DNA of 64,000 nucleotides from Channa striata (Eukaryota > Chordata > Actinopteri > Anabantiformes > Channidae): assembly GCA_033026295.1 (NCBI GenBank), contig CM065168.1:26338306-26402305 (forward strand), written 5' to 3'. The notes under the pieces were generated by a model. The model was not told the origin of the DNA and did not search any database. It worked only from the letters and a program-made list of their open reading frames with translations. The stretch's first letter is position 1, and every line of letters begins with the position of its first letter. Position numbers and translations under genes: made by a program. This document shows, one piece after another, positions 20,100-30,363 of this stretch.

Positions 20100-20575
20100 G
20101 TTGTTTTGACCAAACTGCAACTTTATTTAAAGGAGTAAAGCAGAAAATTCAAAATTTCACAGTAATTAAGAAACACTGTATTGGGAATAACTATAACATT
20201 AATTTAGAGCAAATGCTGTTGGAGTCAATTTTGATTAACGCTAATAATGTATGATGTCAAAAATGAATTACACTGTTAATGTTAGTTTCCTCGCAGTGTA
20301 AAACTTGAGTAACACTTAGCATAGTGTACACTGGGGTAACAGTTTAGTGTAAAAAAATAACCCTTTCCTTAACATTGCATTAGGTGTAAACTTTAGTCTC
20401 TGTGGGGGGGGGACAATATTTTCACTGACTTAGTGTTAAAATTAACTTTGTGAGTCTTAAACTGCTAAATTTATTGTAGATTTGATCATTTTATGTGCAT
20501 AAATACATATATATACACACATATGTATGTATGTATGTATACTAGCAGTAGAGTCTGGTACAATCTGGTACAATT
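20100..20575. other. Intergenic sequence, nothing recognised
   Basis: AT-rich; short tandem motifs (GTATGTATGTAT at about 20,523-20,540) and a poly-G run at about 20,405. No gene. Confidence 0.3.
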
Positions 20576-20780
20576 ATTTCATACTTGGTCCCTAAAAAAT
20601 AAATGTGATAATAATAGGGACCAATAATACAAAATGTTGACAGAGTTAACACTTCTAACCAAGCCAAAGAATGGCTGATGTAAATCGTCACAAATTGAAT
20701 GTCTTTCAGATAATTTTCTTACATAAAAGAAATAAAGAGATGAAGCAAAGTTTTTACAGCATTAACTCCATTTGTATATT

Positions 20781-20786
20781 TTTATT
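20781..20786 (-). terminator. Polyadenylation signal of chemokine gene 1
   Basis: AATAAA on the minus strand about 210 bp after the stop codon, in the same context as at 5,143. Confidence 0.5.
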
Positions 20787-20995
20787 GATATTATAAATAC
20801 AGTATGTAAAAGTCATTACACAGACAAACAATGCGTAAAGCAATTCAGGTTATAAATGATTCAATCAGAACATCTCTGATTATTTGTGGCACATTTGCAC
20901 GTAAATACTAAAATCATTATTACGTTGTAATAAAAATAAAAAACAGTTCACACAATGTGGCTCGATAAAACAACAGAAAGCAGTTTCAAGCTTCT

Positions 20996-21727
20996 CTACA
21001 TGAATTTTTCATCCAACATTTTCTTAACGCTTTGAACCCACGGGTCAGCTGCATTCACACAGATACGACGAGACCGAACTGTCACCAAACTGAGACAAAG
21101 AGAGAAAATGTTAGTCTCTGGGTCTAAATACAGACAATTTCTACAGGGAAATCTAGTTGGTTTGTAGGTCACAAATGAAAGCTTACAGAAGAATGAAATA
21201 AAAATAAATATTATGATTTATTCTCACAAATTCACATTAAATAATTTATACAATATTGATTCATAATACTTAAGACATAGAAAATTCACTTTTAGACCAT
21301 GTAGTTCTGCCGGTAATACAAAATTTGCTCTGTGTTTTTACTTCTCTGTCCATTAGAGCATATTAGAGTTATTATTATAATTTACTTAAATGTTTTAAAC
21401 ATACTGAGAATGAATGAATTCTGTTTTAAACACTTACACAATTCCAGTCTTGGAACACTGGTTATCAGTCTCGTAATAAGACATGATAAGATCCTTTCTC
21501 AGTTTCCCTTTGTAGAAATCAAAGCAGCAGTCTTTTGGACCAGCTCCCCCTGGAAAAAACAATGTGTTGTATTATCAGTGTCAGAGTGTCCTGACCGTAT
21601 GACGTCAATGCAATGTACAGAATGTATTTAAGTAAATAAAGTCTGATATTGTCTTACATTGGCAGACCACTGTGGAAACCAGAGCAGCTCCCAGGATGCA
21701 GAGCAAAAGCATGTGAGTGGTCTTCAT
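20996..21727 (-). CDS. CC chemokine (intact three-exon gene)
   Basis: Exons are 21658-21727, 21438-21549 and 20996-21089 (276 nt, 91 aa), joined in phase 1 then phase 2 by GTAAG donors, the standard CC-chemokine structure. The protein begins with a signal peptide (MKTTHMLLLCILGAALVSTV, cut near VVCQ). The core has CCFDFYKGKLRKDL, DNQC and RRICV, so all four cysteines are present. The C-terminal helix starts DPWVQSVKKML and ends DEKFM. It is a secreted chemoattractant acting on G-protein-coupled receptors of leukocytes. The exact subtype is not assigned because fish CC chemokines lack one-to-one mammalian orthologues. Its closest relative here is the copy at 5,366. It shares an upstream block with the gene at 28,088. 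Confidence 0.9.
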
Positions 21728-21803
21728 GGTGATGGATATTCCTCTGGAGGTGCTGGAGATGATGACAAGACACTGGCCTTCTGAACAGAATGTGATGCAG
21801 TGC

Positions 21804-21813
21804 TGTATTTATT
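21804..21813 (-). promoter_or_regulatory. Possible TATA-like element of chemokine gene 1
   Basis: TCAATAAATA on the minus strand, about 80 bp upstream of the ATG. It is a weak match to a TATA box, chosen because of its distance and because the paralogue has TATAAC at a similar place. Confidence 0.3.
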
Positions 21814-21844
21814 GAGCTCAGAATCAAAAAAAAAAAGTGATGTT

Positions 21845-21985
21845 GGTTGTGGTTTCACAAAGACAACATTTGCCTGTGACAGAAACTTTCCACTTGGTTT
21901 TTAAAACATTGATAGATTTGCAGAGGAAATGCAGCTGTGGTTAGCCAGAGGTGTAACAGCTCAGAGTGACGGTGAAATATAACAA
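21845..21985 (-). promoter_or_regulatory. Candidate promoter block shared with chemokine gene 2
   Basis: On the minus strand this contains GTGGAAAGTTTCTGTCACAG, then TGAAACCACAACC, and further upstream a Cys-free conserved stretch around CTCTGCAAATCTATC. The same elements in the same order are at 28,886-29,010 upstream of the other intact gene. GGAAAGTTTC resembles a kappa-B-like site, which would fit an inflammatory gene. The match is by eye. Confidence 0.45.
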
Positions 21986-22339
21986 AACCAAAAACCAGTT
22001 AATATACAATAAAAGAAAGTGCCTACTAAAAAGAGGTGGTCCACTGGATGTTTAGTGTGTTAACCTTGATTTTGTTACATGCGACATAATTATAAATGAA
22101 ATAATTTAATAATTCATATTTACTTAAACCCTAGAACTGGAAGGTGCTAAACAGACTGCACTAACAACGTGGCTTTTAGCAGCCACAGACCAACCGAGAT
22201 GATTATTTACAAATTAAATTCACTTCCTGCTTTGAAGATACATCATGTCTCAGTTCAGCTGTTGTCCAAACATTAGAGTCTTATTTCAGTGGGAACAAAA
22301 GACAAAGACACCAAACAGAGATGTTATCAATATTACAGG

Positions 22340-22435
22340 GCACATTTACAATTACATTTAGTCACTTGACAGAAGTTTTTTTTTTTCCAAAGTGACTTAC
22401 AAGTGAGGTACAAGGCAGCAAACATATAAGTCAAG
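22340..22435 (+). repeat. Interspersed teleost repeat fragment
   Basis: ACATTTAGTCACTTGACAGA, then CCAAAGTGACTTACAAGTGA, a widespread teleost repeat motif. A reverse-orientation copy is at 24,060-24,115 (GTAAGTCGCTTTGGATAAAA). Confidence 0.6.
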
Positions 22436-22455
22436 GAGGTAACATCAAAGAAGGC

Positions 22456-22527
22456 CACACGATGAGATCATCTGTGTTACACACTACCACAGTGCGAGGT
22501 AGCAGACACAGATGATCTCATCGTGTG
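22456..22527. repeat. Perfect 22-bp inverted repeat (hairpin)
   Basis: Arms 22,456-22,477 (CACACGATGAGATCATCTGT plus GT) and 22,506-22,527 are perfect reverse complements, 28 bp apart. The spacer contains a further CTACC/GGTAG pair, so the transcript could fold as a stem of about 70 nt. It directly follows the interspersed repeat at 22,340. Confidence 0.85.
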
Positions 22528-22529
22528 AT

Positions 22530-24050
22530 CTCATTGTTAAGGACAAGGTGACCACTGACGTGCACATGTGTTCTGCATGACAGAAAGTTCTTTTTACATG
22601 TGTTTAAAGAGAATGAAAAGGTTGAAATAGCCGTCCAAACTAGTCCAAAACCCAAACCTGTTCATTTTACTGACAAATTGGGGAAAAGAAATGTATAATG
22701 CTGCATACAGCAGATGGGAAATCTGACTTATGCTCTACCTCTGACTTATTTTGTCATTGTTTGGCTCATCAGTCAAAAAATATAATACATTTGTTATTAC
22801 TTGTTCACAGATAATATTATTGTGTTACTTATTACTCCCTCCTGGCATAACTCATTGTATCACTTTTTTTTAGTATGAGCATGTATTGCTTTGTGTAATA
22901 ATCCCTTCTTTCATTTAGTTGCTACTCTGTTGAAGCATTTTGCACACCCACTGTTGTAAAACCCTAACCCTAACCCCTTAAATAGGGATCACTCAGTGCA
23001 GTATTAAATAACTTCATGTCAAAGTCGATCAAACAATATAAAGACCAAAGCTGACAATATTTCCTGAACTTTTAATTTTCTTTGCCTACCAGAAAGAAAG
23101 AGAAGAGATCATATAAAGCAGTGTGAGGTGGGTCTTAGCTTTACTGTGCTGACAGAGTGGTCCCTGTTCATTTATGAATTAATGTAATATATTTAATAAT
23201 GCAATTTGTAGTTCTTCTGTCTGATGGCACCAGGGCACATGCACTAGTGCACATTGGTATTACGCAGAAACATCCACTGTGGTGACCTGGATTAAATCAA
23301 GTGCAAATGAGAAATAATCCAAGATAACCACATACCTTTACATTCACATTTTCTCCTTGTTATGGGATTTCTTTGGCTCATTAATTCTGGGCATCCTCAC
23401 TATTTCCAGCTTTCTTCACATTTACACAGTGGTCTATGTTTTATTATCTAAACTACAGCGCCACTGCTGTAAACTGTTACTGACTCTATGTGATGCTAGA
23501 ACACAATGTAGAAACCAAACTGAAAGCATCATATAGCCAAACCGCTTCATTTATGTCTGTTGACTAGTTCCAATTACTAAATAAAAAGACTGGAATCTTA
23601 CATCCCCAAAACCAAAGTCTCACTGGCAGTGGTGGCTGGTCAATAGGCGTGTCACCCCTTTAATAATAAGAAAAAAGAAATGTTAAAATACAATTTAAAT
23701 GTAAATAAAAAACAGTTAAAAAACAAGTAATTATGCAGAAAACATTGTTTATTCTTACTGTGCAAATGACAGACATGTCAGCAATCATAAAAATGGCTTT
23801 AAAAACAATAGTTATATATCTACTTTCTGTTTGCAGATCGATAGTAAAATGAGTATTTATGTGGTGCTGTGAACTTTCAACAATCAGAGGATCTAAGGTT
23901 CGGTTCTAATTGGAAGACACATTCTTCATAAAAAATGCAAATGGAATACAATTTTAAACATTTTATATAAATAAATATATAAGAAGTGTGATGTGCATTT
24001 GTGTTTAGCCCCCCTGAATCAGTATGCATGGCAGCCATCGTGCATGTGTA
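22530..24050. other. Intergenic sequence, nothing recognised
   Basis: No exon recognised between the hairpin and the inverted repeat copy at 24,060. Two adjacent CCCTAA units at about 22,964 are too few to be telomeric. Confidence 0.3.
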
Positions 24051-24059
24051 TACCACATT

Positions 24060-24115
24060 ACCCTGTAAGTCGCTTTGGATAAAAGCATCTGCCAAATAAC
24101 TAAATGTAAATGTAA
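24060..24115 (-). repeat. Interspersed teleost repeat fragment, inverted copy
   Basis: GTAAGTCGCTTTGGATAAAA then GCATCTGCCAAATAACTAAA; the reverse-strand version of the element at 22,340. Confidence 0.6.
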
Positions 24116-24429
24116 TCTGAAACATACAAAATAACAAATATGAAAAACATAACACATAAAATAAAAAACAGCATTAGGAAACAACTCAGAAAGAGTAACA
24201 TTTTACAATTTTTACTGCTTTAACAAATGTTTAATGGTAATGAGTTAGGTAAATAATCAATTGGAACAATTCAAGAATCTAGAATTAGATTTAGATTTAT
24301 TTGACCAATTTAGTCCCCATGTATCCAGCTGTATAAAATTCAGAAATTAAAGTTGACAATTAAGCTAACAATCTTTGTACCCAACTTTGTGAATCATAAG
24401 TTGTTGAAAACTCATAAATTTCCTTACAT

Positions 24430-25653
24430 GACTTCAGGGTTTTGGCATCTGTGATCAGTCCTGGAAAACGAGTGGATGAGGTTTTTGTCTTTTCTTGTCA
24501 GGCAGAAGTTGAAGCAGCATTTGACAGGAGCAGATTGATCAAGAGAATGAAAACGTTTCATCGCAGCAGGCATCGAGGCTGCATTTGTTTTATGCCGGTC
24601 ACCAACAAAGACCTCATTACAATCGCGTATTTATTTATATAAATATTAGGTACAGTTATGCTTTAATATATAATGTTTAAAGCATTAGGTGATGTTACAG
24701 TAGCTACTGCAATAACATACAATTACTTGTACAGTCTATCATTGGTTTTATATTTGGGGCAGTAGATTTTATTCCATCTTTAAAATGCATGACATGTAAA
24801 GCAATTTACCCGGTAATTTTAACTCACTGCAGTCTCTGTGTCCAGGCCATGTCAGCTACAGTTCAGAGGTGATGGATGAATGCACAGGTGGTGCCCAGGT
24901 CATTTTAGATTGCAGGTGAATACAAAACTCATCCATCCTAATTTAAATTTAAAGTTCTCTTATATGCAAATTAGTTTATGAGTTGATTAGACAACCAAGT
25001 ATGACCACCTATAGTGGAGCACAGCACATAAGGCTCCAGTCCTACACACCTCTCTGCAGTGACCTTCCATCATCACCCAATCCAAAACCCCATAGTGTCT
25101 GCTCCCGGACCACCTAAATCACGTAAACCAAACAAAAACATAAAGAGTTCATCAAAAATAAAGATAAAAATTGCTCCTTTCACAGAACAAAAACCTAAAC
25201 CAATTAATTGTGGATTATTAAATTTTAGATCTCTCTTTTCTAAAAGGATGTTTGCTTGGTCCACAGCTCCCAAACTGAAAACCCCAAAAAACAGTTATTT
25301 TTTAGTATACATTTCTCCAGTTCTTTATCTTTTATTTTACTACCACCTTTTTATTTTATACATCGGACTGTGTGTGTTTAATATCAGTAGGAGCAACAAG
25401 CAACAGAGTACTGACTAGATGATCTTTAATGAGACTTCCCCAACCCCGCACTCACCACTTTAACAGACAAACACCTATATGGCTTTAACAGATTCAGTGA
25501 GCACAGTTTGAATCCATTTATGTCAGGAATCCAACCCTGACTTTGTAAATAACCACCATTGCTTCTCCTACCTGAGAAAGGATCTGGTTGTAAAAAGAAG
25601 CGAATCCATCCAATGTTCAGAAGAACCACAATGATCTGAGCATTCCACTGCAT
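24430..25653 (-). pseudogene. CC chemokine pseudogene related to the chimeric locus
   Basis: Three relics in gene order on the minus strand. 25,572-25,653 is an 82-bp leader exon (MQWNAQIIVVLLNIGW, then IRFFLQPDPFS, donor GTAGGAG). 24,841-24,935 corresponds to the head of the mucin-like exon (DEFCIHLQSKMTWAPPVHSS) but soon reaches a stop and has no repeats. 24,430-24,530 is a CC exon (KCCFNFCLTRKDKNLIHSFS, then TDHRCQNPEVM) without a usable acceptor. No last exon was found. The same exon order as at 5,366-17,652 shows that the leader, mucin-head and CC combination pre-dates the duplication. Confidence 0.6.
25059..25300 (+). mobile_element. LINE ORF2 N-terminal fragment
   Basis: A short plus-strand frame contains PINCGLLNFRSLFSKRMF, resembling the start of the endonuclease of L2-type LINEs (CGLLNVRSL-type motif). 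It is truncated on both sides and lies between two exon relics of the chemokine pseudogene. Confidence 0.45.
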
Positions 25654-25659
25654 CTTTCT

Positions 25660-27835
25660 AGCTGCTGATATACTTTACTCTGACTACTTCAAACACATAC
25701 CATGAGTCACTTCACAGTTTGTCTGTTTCTTTCCTTGCACATCATGTCGGCGCGTATGTGTTTTCACAAGTATTAATTTTAATGATTTTTAAAATAAGTC
25801 ACATCTTAGATAGATGTGTCTCTATCATTGCATACAGCACACAACAAAACTCTACCCTCCCTTCAATGTTAAAAGAAAAAAGAAAAAGAAAACAAAACAC
25901 TGTGGCTTTATTGCACCTGCATTAGCACAACTGGCATTAGAGATACTACAGTAGCACTTGACTTAAATAAATTTGCAGCAGTTGGCCTTTAAAGAAGACA
26001 TTGCTCTTCGATAAAGGTTTTCTCATATTCATCTCAGAGGCTTGTGTGTGGATATAGTTTACGTAGGTACCTGGGCCGTGGAAGGAACAAAGGGCCCAGG
26101 GCTTCTGGGAATTCTATTCACTCCACAAATATGAATGCAAACCAGCATCTAATGGGTATAAGTGGTAACAGTAGCAAACAAGGCTTATTAGCTTTCACTT
26201 TGTACATTAAGTATCCCCTCCCTCTCCTTGGTTTACAGTCTATACTATGAAGAGAGTCAATACCTTTATACAAACACTTGTGCGGTCAAATATGGTGTGA
26301 GGTCCTATGCATAGTACACAGAGACTCTGCATGTGCAAAATACCCGTATTATAATTAGAGCTAATATTTCCCCCTAAATATGGGTTTGACAGATTTACAG
26401 ATGGGCTCAACATTGCGCTGTACTTTCCATTTGAGAAGTTGCTTTCAAATAAATACATAATTTGGTATAAATATTAGTAATTATAATACTTGTATTATAC
26501 CACTATTATACCACTGACTCAAAGACCTCCAGCAACTAAGCACCACAATCTCTAATTCAGAACCCAGTTTATCTTCTGTTCTTTTTCTAATACTTGTCCC
26601 ATTTGCCTAGTGGGTATGAGCATCACCTACTTCTAGTCAAAACCAAATAACCTAACAGCATTATTCATCTACGCAGTACTGCTCAATCCAACCCTTACCT
26701 TTTTTGTTTTACCATTAGGTAGAAGTTATGAATAGTACCTACTGCTTCCTTTGAAAATGGTTTTATCCAAATCGTCATAGACTTTCTGTCTGGACACAAA
26801 AATAACATTATTTTGAAACTGTTTGCAGTGCATATATTGATTATTCCTAGCTTATTCAGATAATGAGGGCCATCGGTGGTCAAATGTAAATTAGAAAGGA
26901 AAAGAGATTTGATTGTTTTTATTATTATCAGACACTGGTTTAGACGATTTCTAAACCAACTATCTGCCACAGTACAACACTGTACAGTTGCAGGCCAAAG
27001 CTTACATTTAATAACAGGCAAGATAAAGGGTCAGGTCAAGATGGACTTCAAGATAATAAGGTCATTGTTATAAGTTAGGTGTGTTTTTCACTGCTCTTAA
27101 CTTGTATATAGGCATTCATTTTTCTGTTTTGTGTATGTCCCTGCAGCATTCCTCTGTTCCTCTGCTGGTTACCAGTGCACTCACAGTTGCCTTTTATCAT
27201 CATCATCATCATCACTACCCCTGCGTGTTTGTATTTAAGGCCTTGCATTTAGTTTTGGGGTTTGCTAGTGTGTCCTGGTTCGTTCGTGCGCAGCTCACTG
27301 ATGTTGTTCAGGCTTTCCTGATCTCCAGCCCTTAATACTGGGCGTGAGTCTGTTGATAGTTTGGGTAGTTCAGGTTTTTGTTATAGCCTAAGTGTCTCTG
27401 CCTTTGAGTTTATACTGTTATGTGAGTTAACATTGTTATAGCCTTTGAGAGACTTTTGTTAGAGCACAGTTCTGTGTGCAGACCTGTAAATAAATAAATG
27501 TTGTATTAGGTTTAGTCAATACTCTTATGTTGAATGATTATTGTAACTGTGTTGATGAAAAATAGCCTGGGTTGCACTTGTGAAAGCTAGTACTACACCG
27601 ACGTGGTAATGTCAACCCTGTGACACTATTATACATCTGGGCCTGATATATTTCAATGTTTGGGAATTTTTGGCTCATAATTCGTATTTTTTGTTATTTC
27701 GCCCATTGCAACTTAAATGGAGAACTATCCAATACACTACTATAATGTATTTTTTTTCCCTTGTCCTTCATGCTGGGTAGAAACTAACTAGGATTTGCAC
27801 AAAGAATCGATGGTACTTTCTTGCTTTCAGGAATC
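25660..27835. other. Intergenic sequence with a possible solo LTR
   Basis: No exon recognised. 27,135-27,505 reads like an LTR leader (GTGTCCTGGTTCGTTCGTGC, then AATAAATAAATG at about 27,490), but no paired copy or target duplication was found, so this is only a suggestion. A short CAT microsatellite is at 27,197. Confidence 0.25.
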
Positions 27836-27841
27836 AAGAAT

Positions 27842-27847
27842 TTTATT
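27842..27847 (-). terminator. Polyadenylation signal of chemokine gene 2
   Basis: AATAAA on the minus strand, about 240 bp after the stop codon at 28,088. Confidence 0.45.
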
Positions 27848-28087
27848 TGTATGATGTTTAATGATATTCTTGGTGATACAAAGCATCCAAAAGACAGAGA
27901 TGGAGAGAGACAGAGAAACCATAAGGTGGTCAGTGAATCAGTTTAAGCTCAGATTGACTCCACAAAATGTTTGATTATAAATGGCAGGCATCAAAGTTCA
28001 CACATAAATACTGAAATCATTCCAACAATGTAACAAACAGTTAACATTAAGTGATTTGATTAAGCAACAAAGAGGAGCAACAGTGAT

Positions 28088-28734
28088 TTAAAAGGTTCTT
28101 TCATCCAAAGTTTTCATGATTCCCTCAACCCAGGAGAGACTCGGTTCCACACAGATACGACGAGACTTTTGAGTCACCAAACTAAAGCAAATTGGAACAA
28201 GGTGAAAATGTTAATTTAGCACTATTTTTAAGGAACAGCCATAAAATACTAGCACATGCACAGGAAGACCACATGTTTGTCTATAAACTGCACACTGAAA
28301 CTGAAAAGGATTTTAAATAATAAGACTCCTTCAAATGAAGTAAATGTCAATAAAAATAAGCAGAAGTGTATTTAAACACAACAGCAGTGGTCAATGTACT
28401 TTCTTTGTCTATGACTTGCGATGCATTACATATTAATAGTGAAGGTTGAACCACTTACATGACTCCAGTTCTCGGGCACCTGTGATCAGTCATGAAATAT
28501 TCTTTGACCAAGGCTTTTTTCACTCTTCTTGGGTAGAATTTGAAGCAGCAATCATCAGGATTACTTGAATCTGAAGAACATCAAGCAAAGTGTCAGGTTG
28601 TTTCAGCAAGTACCACCTCCTACACAGAATGTGTCTGAATAATAGATTTTAAAGTTTATCTTACTGTCGCAGACCACTGTGGAAACCAGGGCAGCTCCCA
28701 GGATGCACAGCAGAAGGATGTGAGCGGTCTTCAT
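28088..28734 (-). CDS. CC chemokine (intact three-exon gene)
   Basis: Exons are 28665-28734, 28459-28570 and 28088-28181 (276 nt, 91 aa), with the same exon lengths and phases as the gene at 20,996. It has a signal peptide (MKTAHILLLCILGAALVSTV) ending VVCD, then SSNPDDCCFKFYPRRVKKAL, TDHRCPRTGV, LVTQKSRRICVEPSLSWVEG and a terminal helix ending TLDERTF. All four cysteines and the conserved helix Trp are present. The basic patches (YPRRVKK, QKSRR) fit glycosaminoglycan binding. It is a secreted leukocyte chemoattractant. The signal-peptide exon is nearly identical to that of the neighbour while the mature part differs clearly, so the mature chemokine has diverged faster. Subtype not assigned. 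Confidence 0.9.
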
Positions 28735-28847
28735 GGTGACTGGATTTTCATCAGATGATGCAGGATAGCCACAACTGCTCTTTGCCTGCTGTAACAGGCA
28801 AGTGGACTAAAGTTGGTATGGTGTTACGTTTATCAAGGTCAAAAATG

Positions 28848-28855
28848 TTATAAAA
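28848..28855 (-). promoter_or_regulatory. TATA-like element of chemokine gene 2
   Basis: TTTATAAC on the minus strand, about 115 bp upstream of the ATG. The distance fits a promoter with a short 5' UTR. Confidence 0.4.
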
Positions 28856-28885
28856 AAAGTGTCAGTGATGTGGAAGATAGAGGGC

Positions 28886-29010
28886 GGTTGTGGTTTCAGA
28901 GGGACTGAAATTGCCTGTGACAGAAACTTTCCACGTTGTTTAAGAAAAAAAGTGGTAGATTGCAGAGGAAGCACAGCTGCGGTTAGAGGTGCAGCTCAAA
29001 GCATGACGGT
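28886..29010 (-). promoter_or_regulatory. Candidate promoter block shared with chemokine gene 1
   Basis: Contains GTGGAAAGTTTCTGTCACAG and CTGAAACCACAACCGCC, then the upstream GCAGAGGAA region seen in reverse at the other gene. Order and spacing match 21,845-21,985. Confidence 0.45.
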
Positions 29011-30329
29011 GAGTGTGTGCAAAAGTTAGTGCCCTCTTATTTTGAAAAGGCAAAAAGAGTAAAAACAAAATTTTCATCAACATAATATTTTATGCACAAT
29101 CACCTATTACAAATGTAAGAGAGCGCGTTTTGCACTATTTTCATTATTTTTGTAGTATTGTTGTTACCTGTGATGATGATGATAAAAGAGCATTTGCACT
29201 TGCTGAAAGTGCAACGTTACTGTCTTAGGTTTATGGTTAGGTTAGCATCTCGTCACAATGAACCTGCATAGAGGGGGAAGCAAACTTAACCCTAAACAAA
29301 AAGCTTTTTAGTCTTTTTACATTTTAGAATATAAGGGTACTGCGTACTTTTGTGTGTGACTGTATGTCCCAGATAAAATTGTTATCCTATGTTTTCACCT
29401 TTTACAAACTGTTTTCTTGTTTAGTTTCTCACTTTTTAGTGCACTGGTGGACGTAGCTGTAGCGGACCTAGCCAACCCACAGTAACATCCATTTTTGTGA
29501 CCAGGCCAAATGGTACAATCAAACTAAAACGATTCTTATTCTTGAATTTTTAAGTATTAACATCAGGCCACTTAACAGGCCTTCATGTTTAAAATGAATG
29601 GTGTGGCCAAAAAATGTAAACCCATCTCTTCTTATAACGCCCTCCAGTACAACTCCACTAACCACTTTGACCTCAGTCATAAACACATATTAGAATTATC
29701 ACCTTTGTGAGAGTTCTAACCTAAAAACAAAAAAATTAGAATTTTGTAAAATCAGAATTCATATCAGAGCTGCTGTATTAGATTGTATTAGAATGTACAG
29801 GTATACCTAATAAAGTGGCCAGTGAGTGTACATTAGTGCTTTTAAACCTTCCCCTGACTTCCCTATATTACAATATTTCTCTGCTTCCAGCTGAAAAAAA
29901 TCCTAGCTGAACTCATCAGTTCAGATGATGTCAGGATTGACCACGAATACAAACTCCAGAGTGAGAGCAATGACATCACGTAATCTGAACTGAAGGTTCC
30001 TCCAAGTGATATCATCTGGAAGCATTTTTCAAATAAAAGCAGAGATATATTTCAAAATAGGGAAGTCAAAGTAACATTTAACAGTATTTATTCACATGTA
30101 ACTAAATTGAACCAAAAAAAAAGCAAATTTTAAATCAGTGAAGCCACCCTTTAATGTGATCTCTATGCAAAGGTGCAAAGGAAGCACAAGTCAGTGGGGG
30201 CGTAGGGACAGTGATGCTCAGGTACGGTATAGTGAACAGCGTGTGCTGCGAGTTTGAATTTTGTCAGTCTCAATAATGCAATGTGATCAACAACATTACT
30301 GAGAAGTTCCAATAAATATGAACAAACAA
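29011..30329. other. Intergenic sequence between chemokine gene 2 and tbc1d14
   Basis: No exon seen. 29,800-29,830 (TACCTAATAAAGTGGCCAGT) is a fragment of a repeat also found at 15,580. Confidence 0.4.
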
Positions 30330-30357
30330 ATAGCTCTTTGATGAATATGTACAGTTC

Positions 30358-30363
30358 TTTATT
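30358..30363 (-). terminator. tbc1d14: Probable polyadenylation signal of tbc1d14
   Basis: AATAAA on the minus strand after TTTTATTAA. It is the likeliest cleavage signal before the intergenic region. Confidence 0.4.

Noticed and set aside
22960..22980. CCCTAA repeats as an interstitial telomere
   Set aside because: Only two adjacent full units, which is within chance and common in AT-rich intergenic DNA.
24430..24642. An intact fourth chemokine gene at 24.4 kb
   Set aside because: The CC exon frame is open, but the acceptor is missing, the mucin-head exon has a stop and no last exon was found.
27135..27505. Solo LTR
   Set aside because: LTR-like composition and an AATAAA only. No target duplication, TG/CA ends or second copy could be confirmed.
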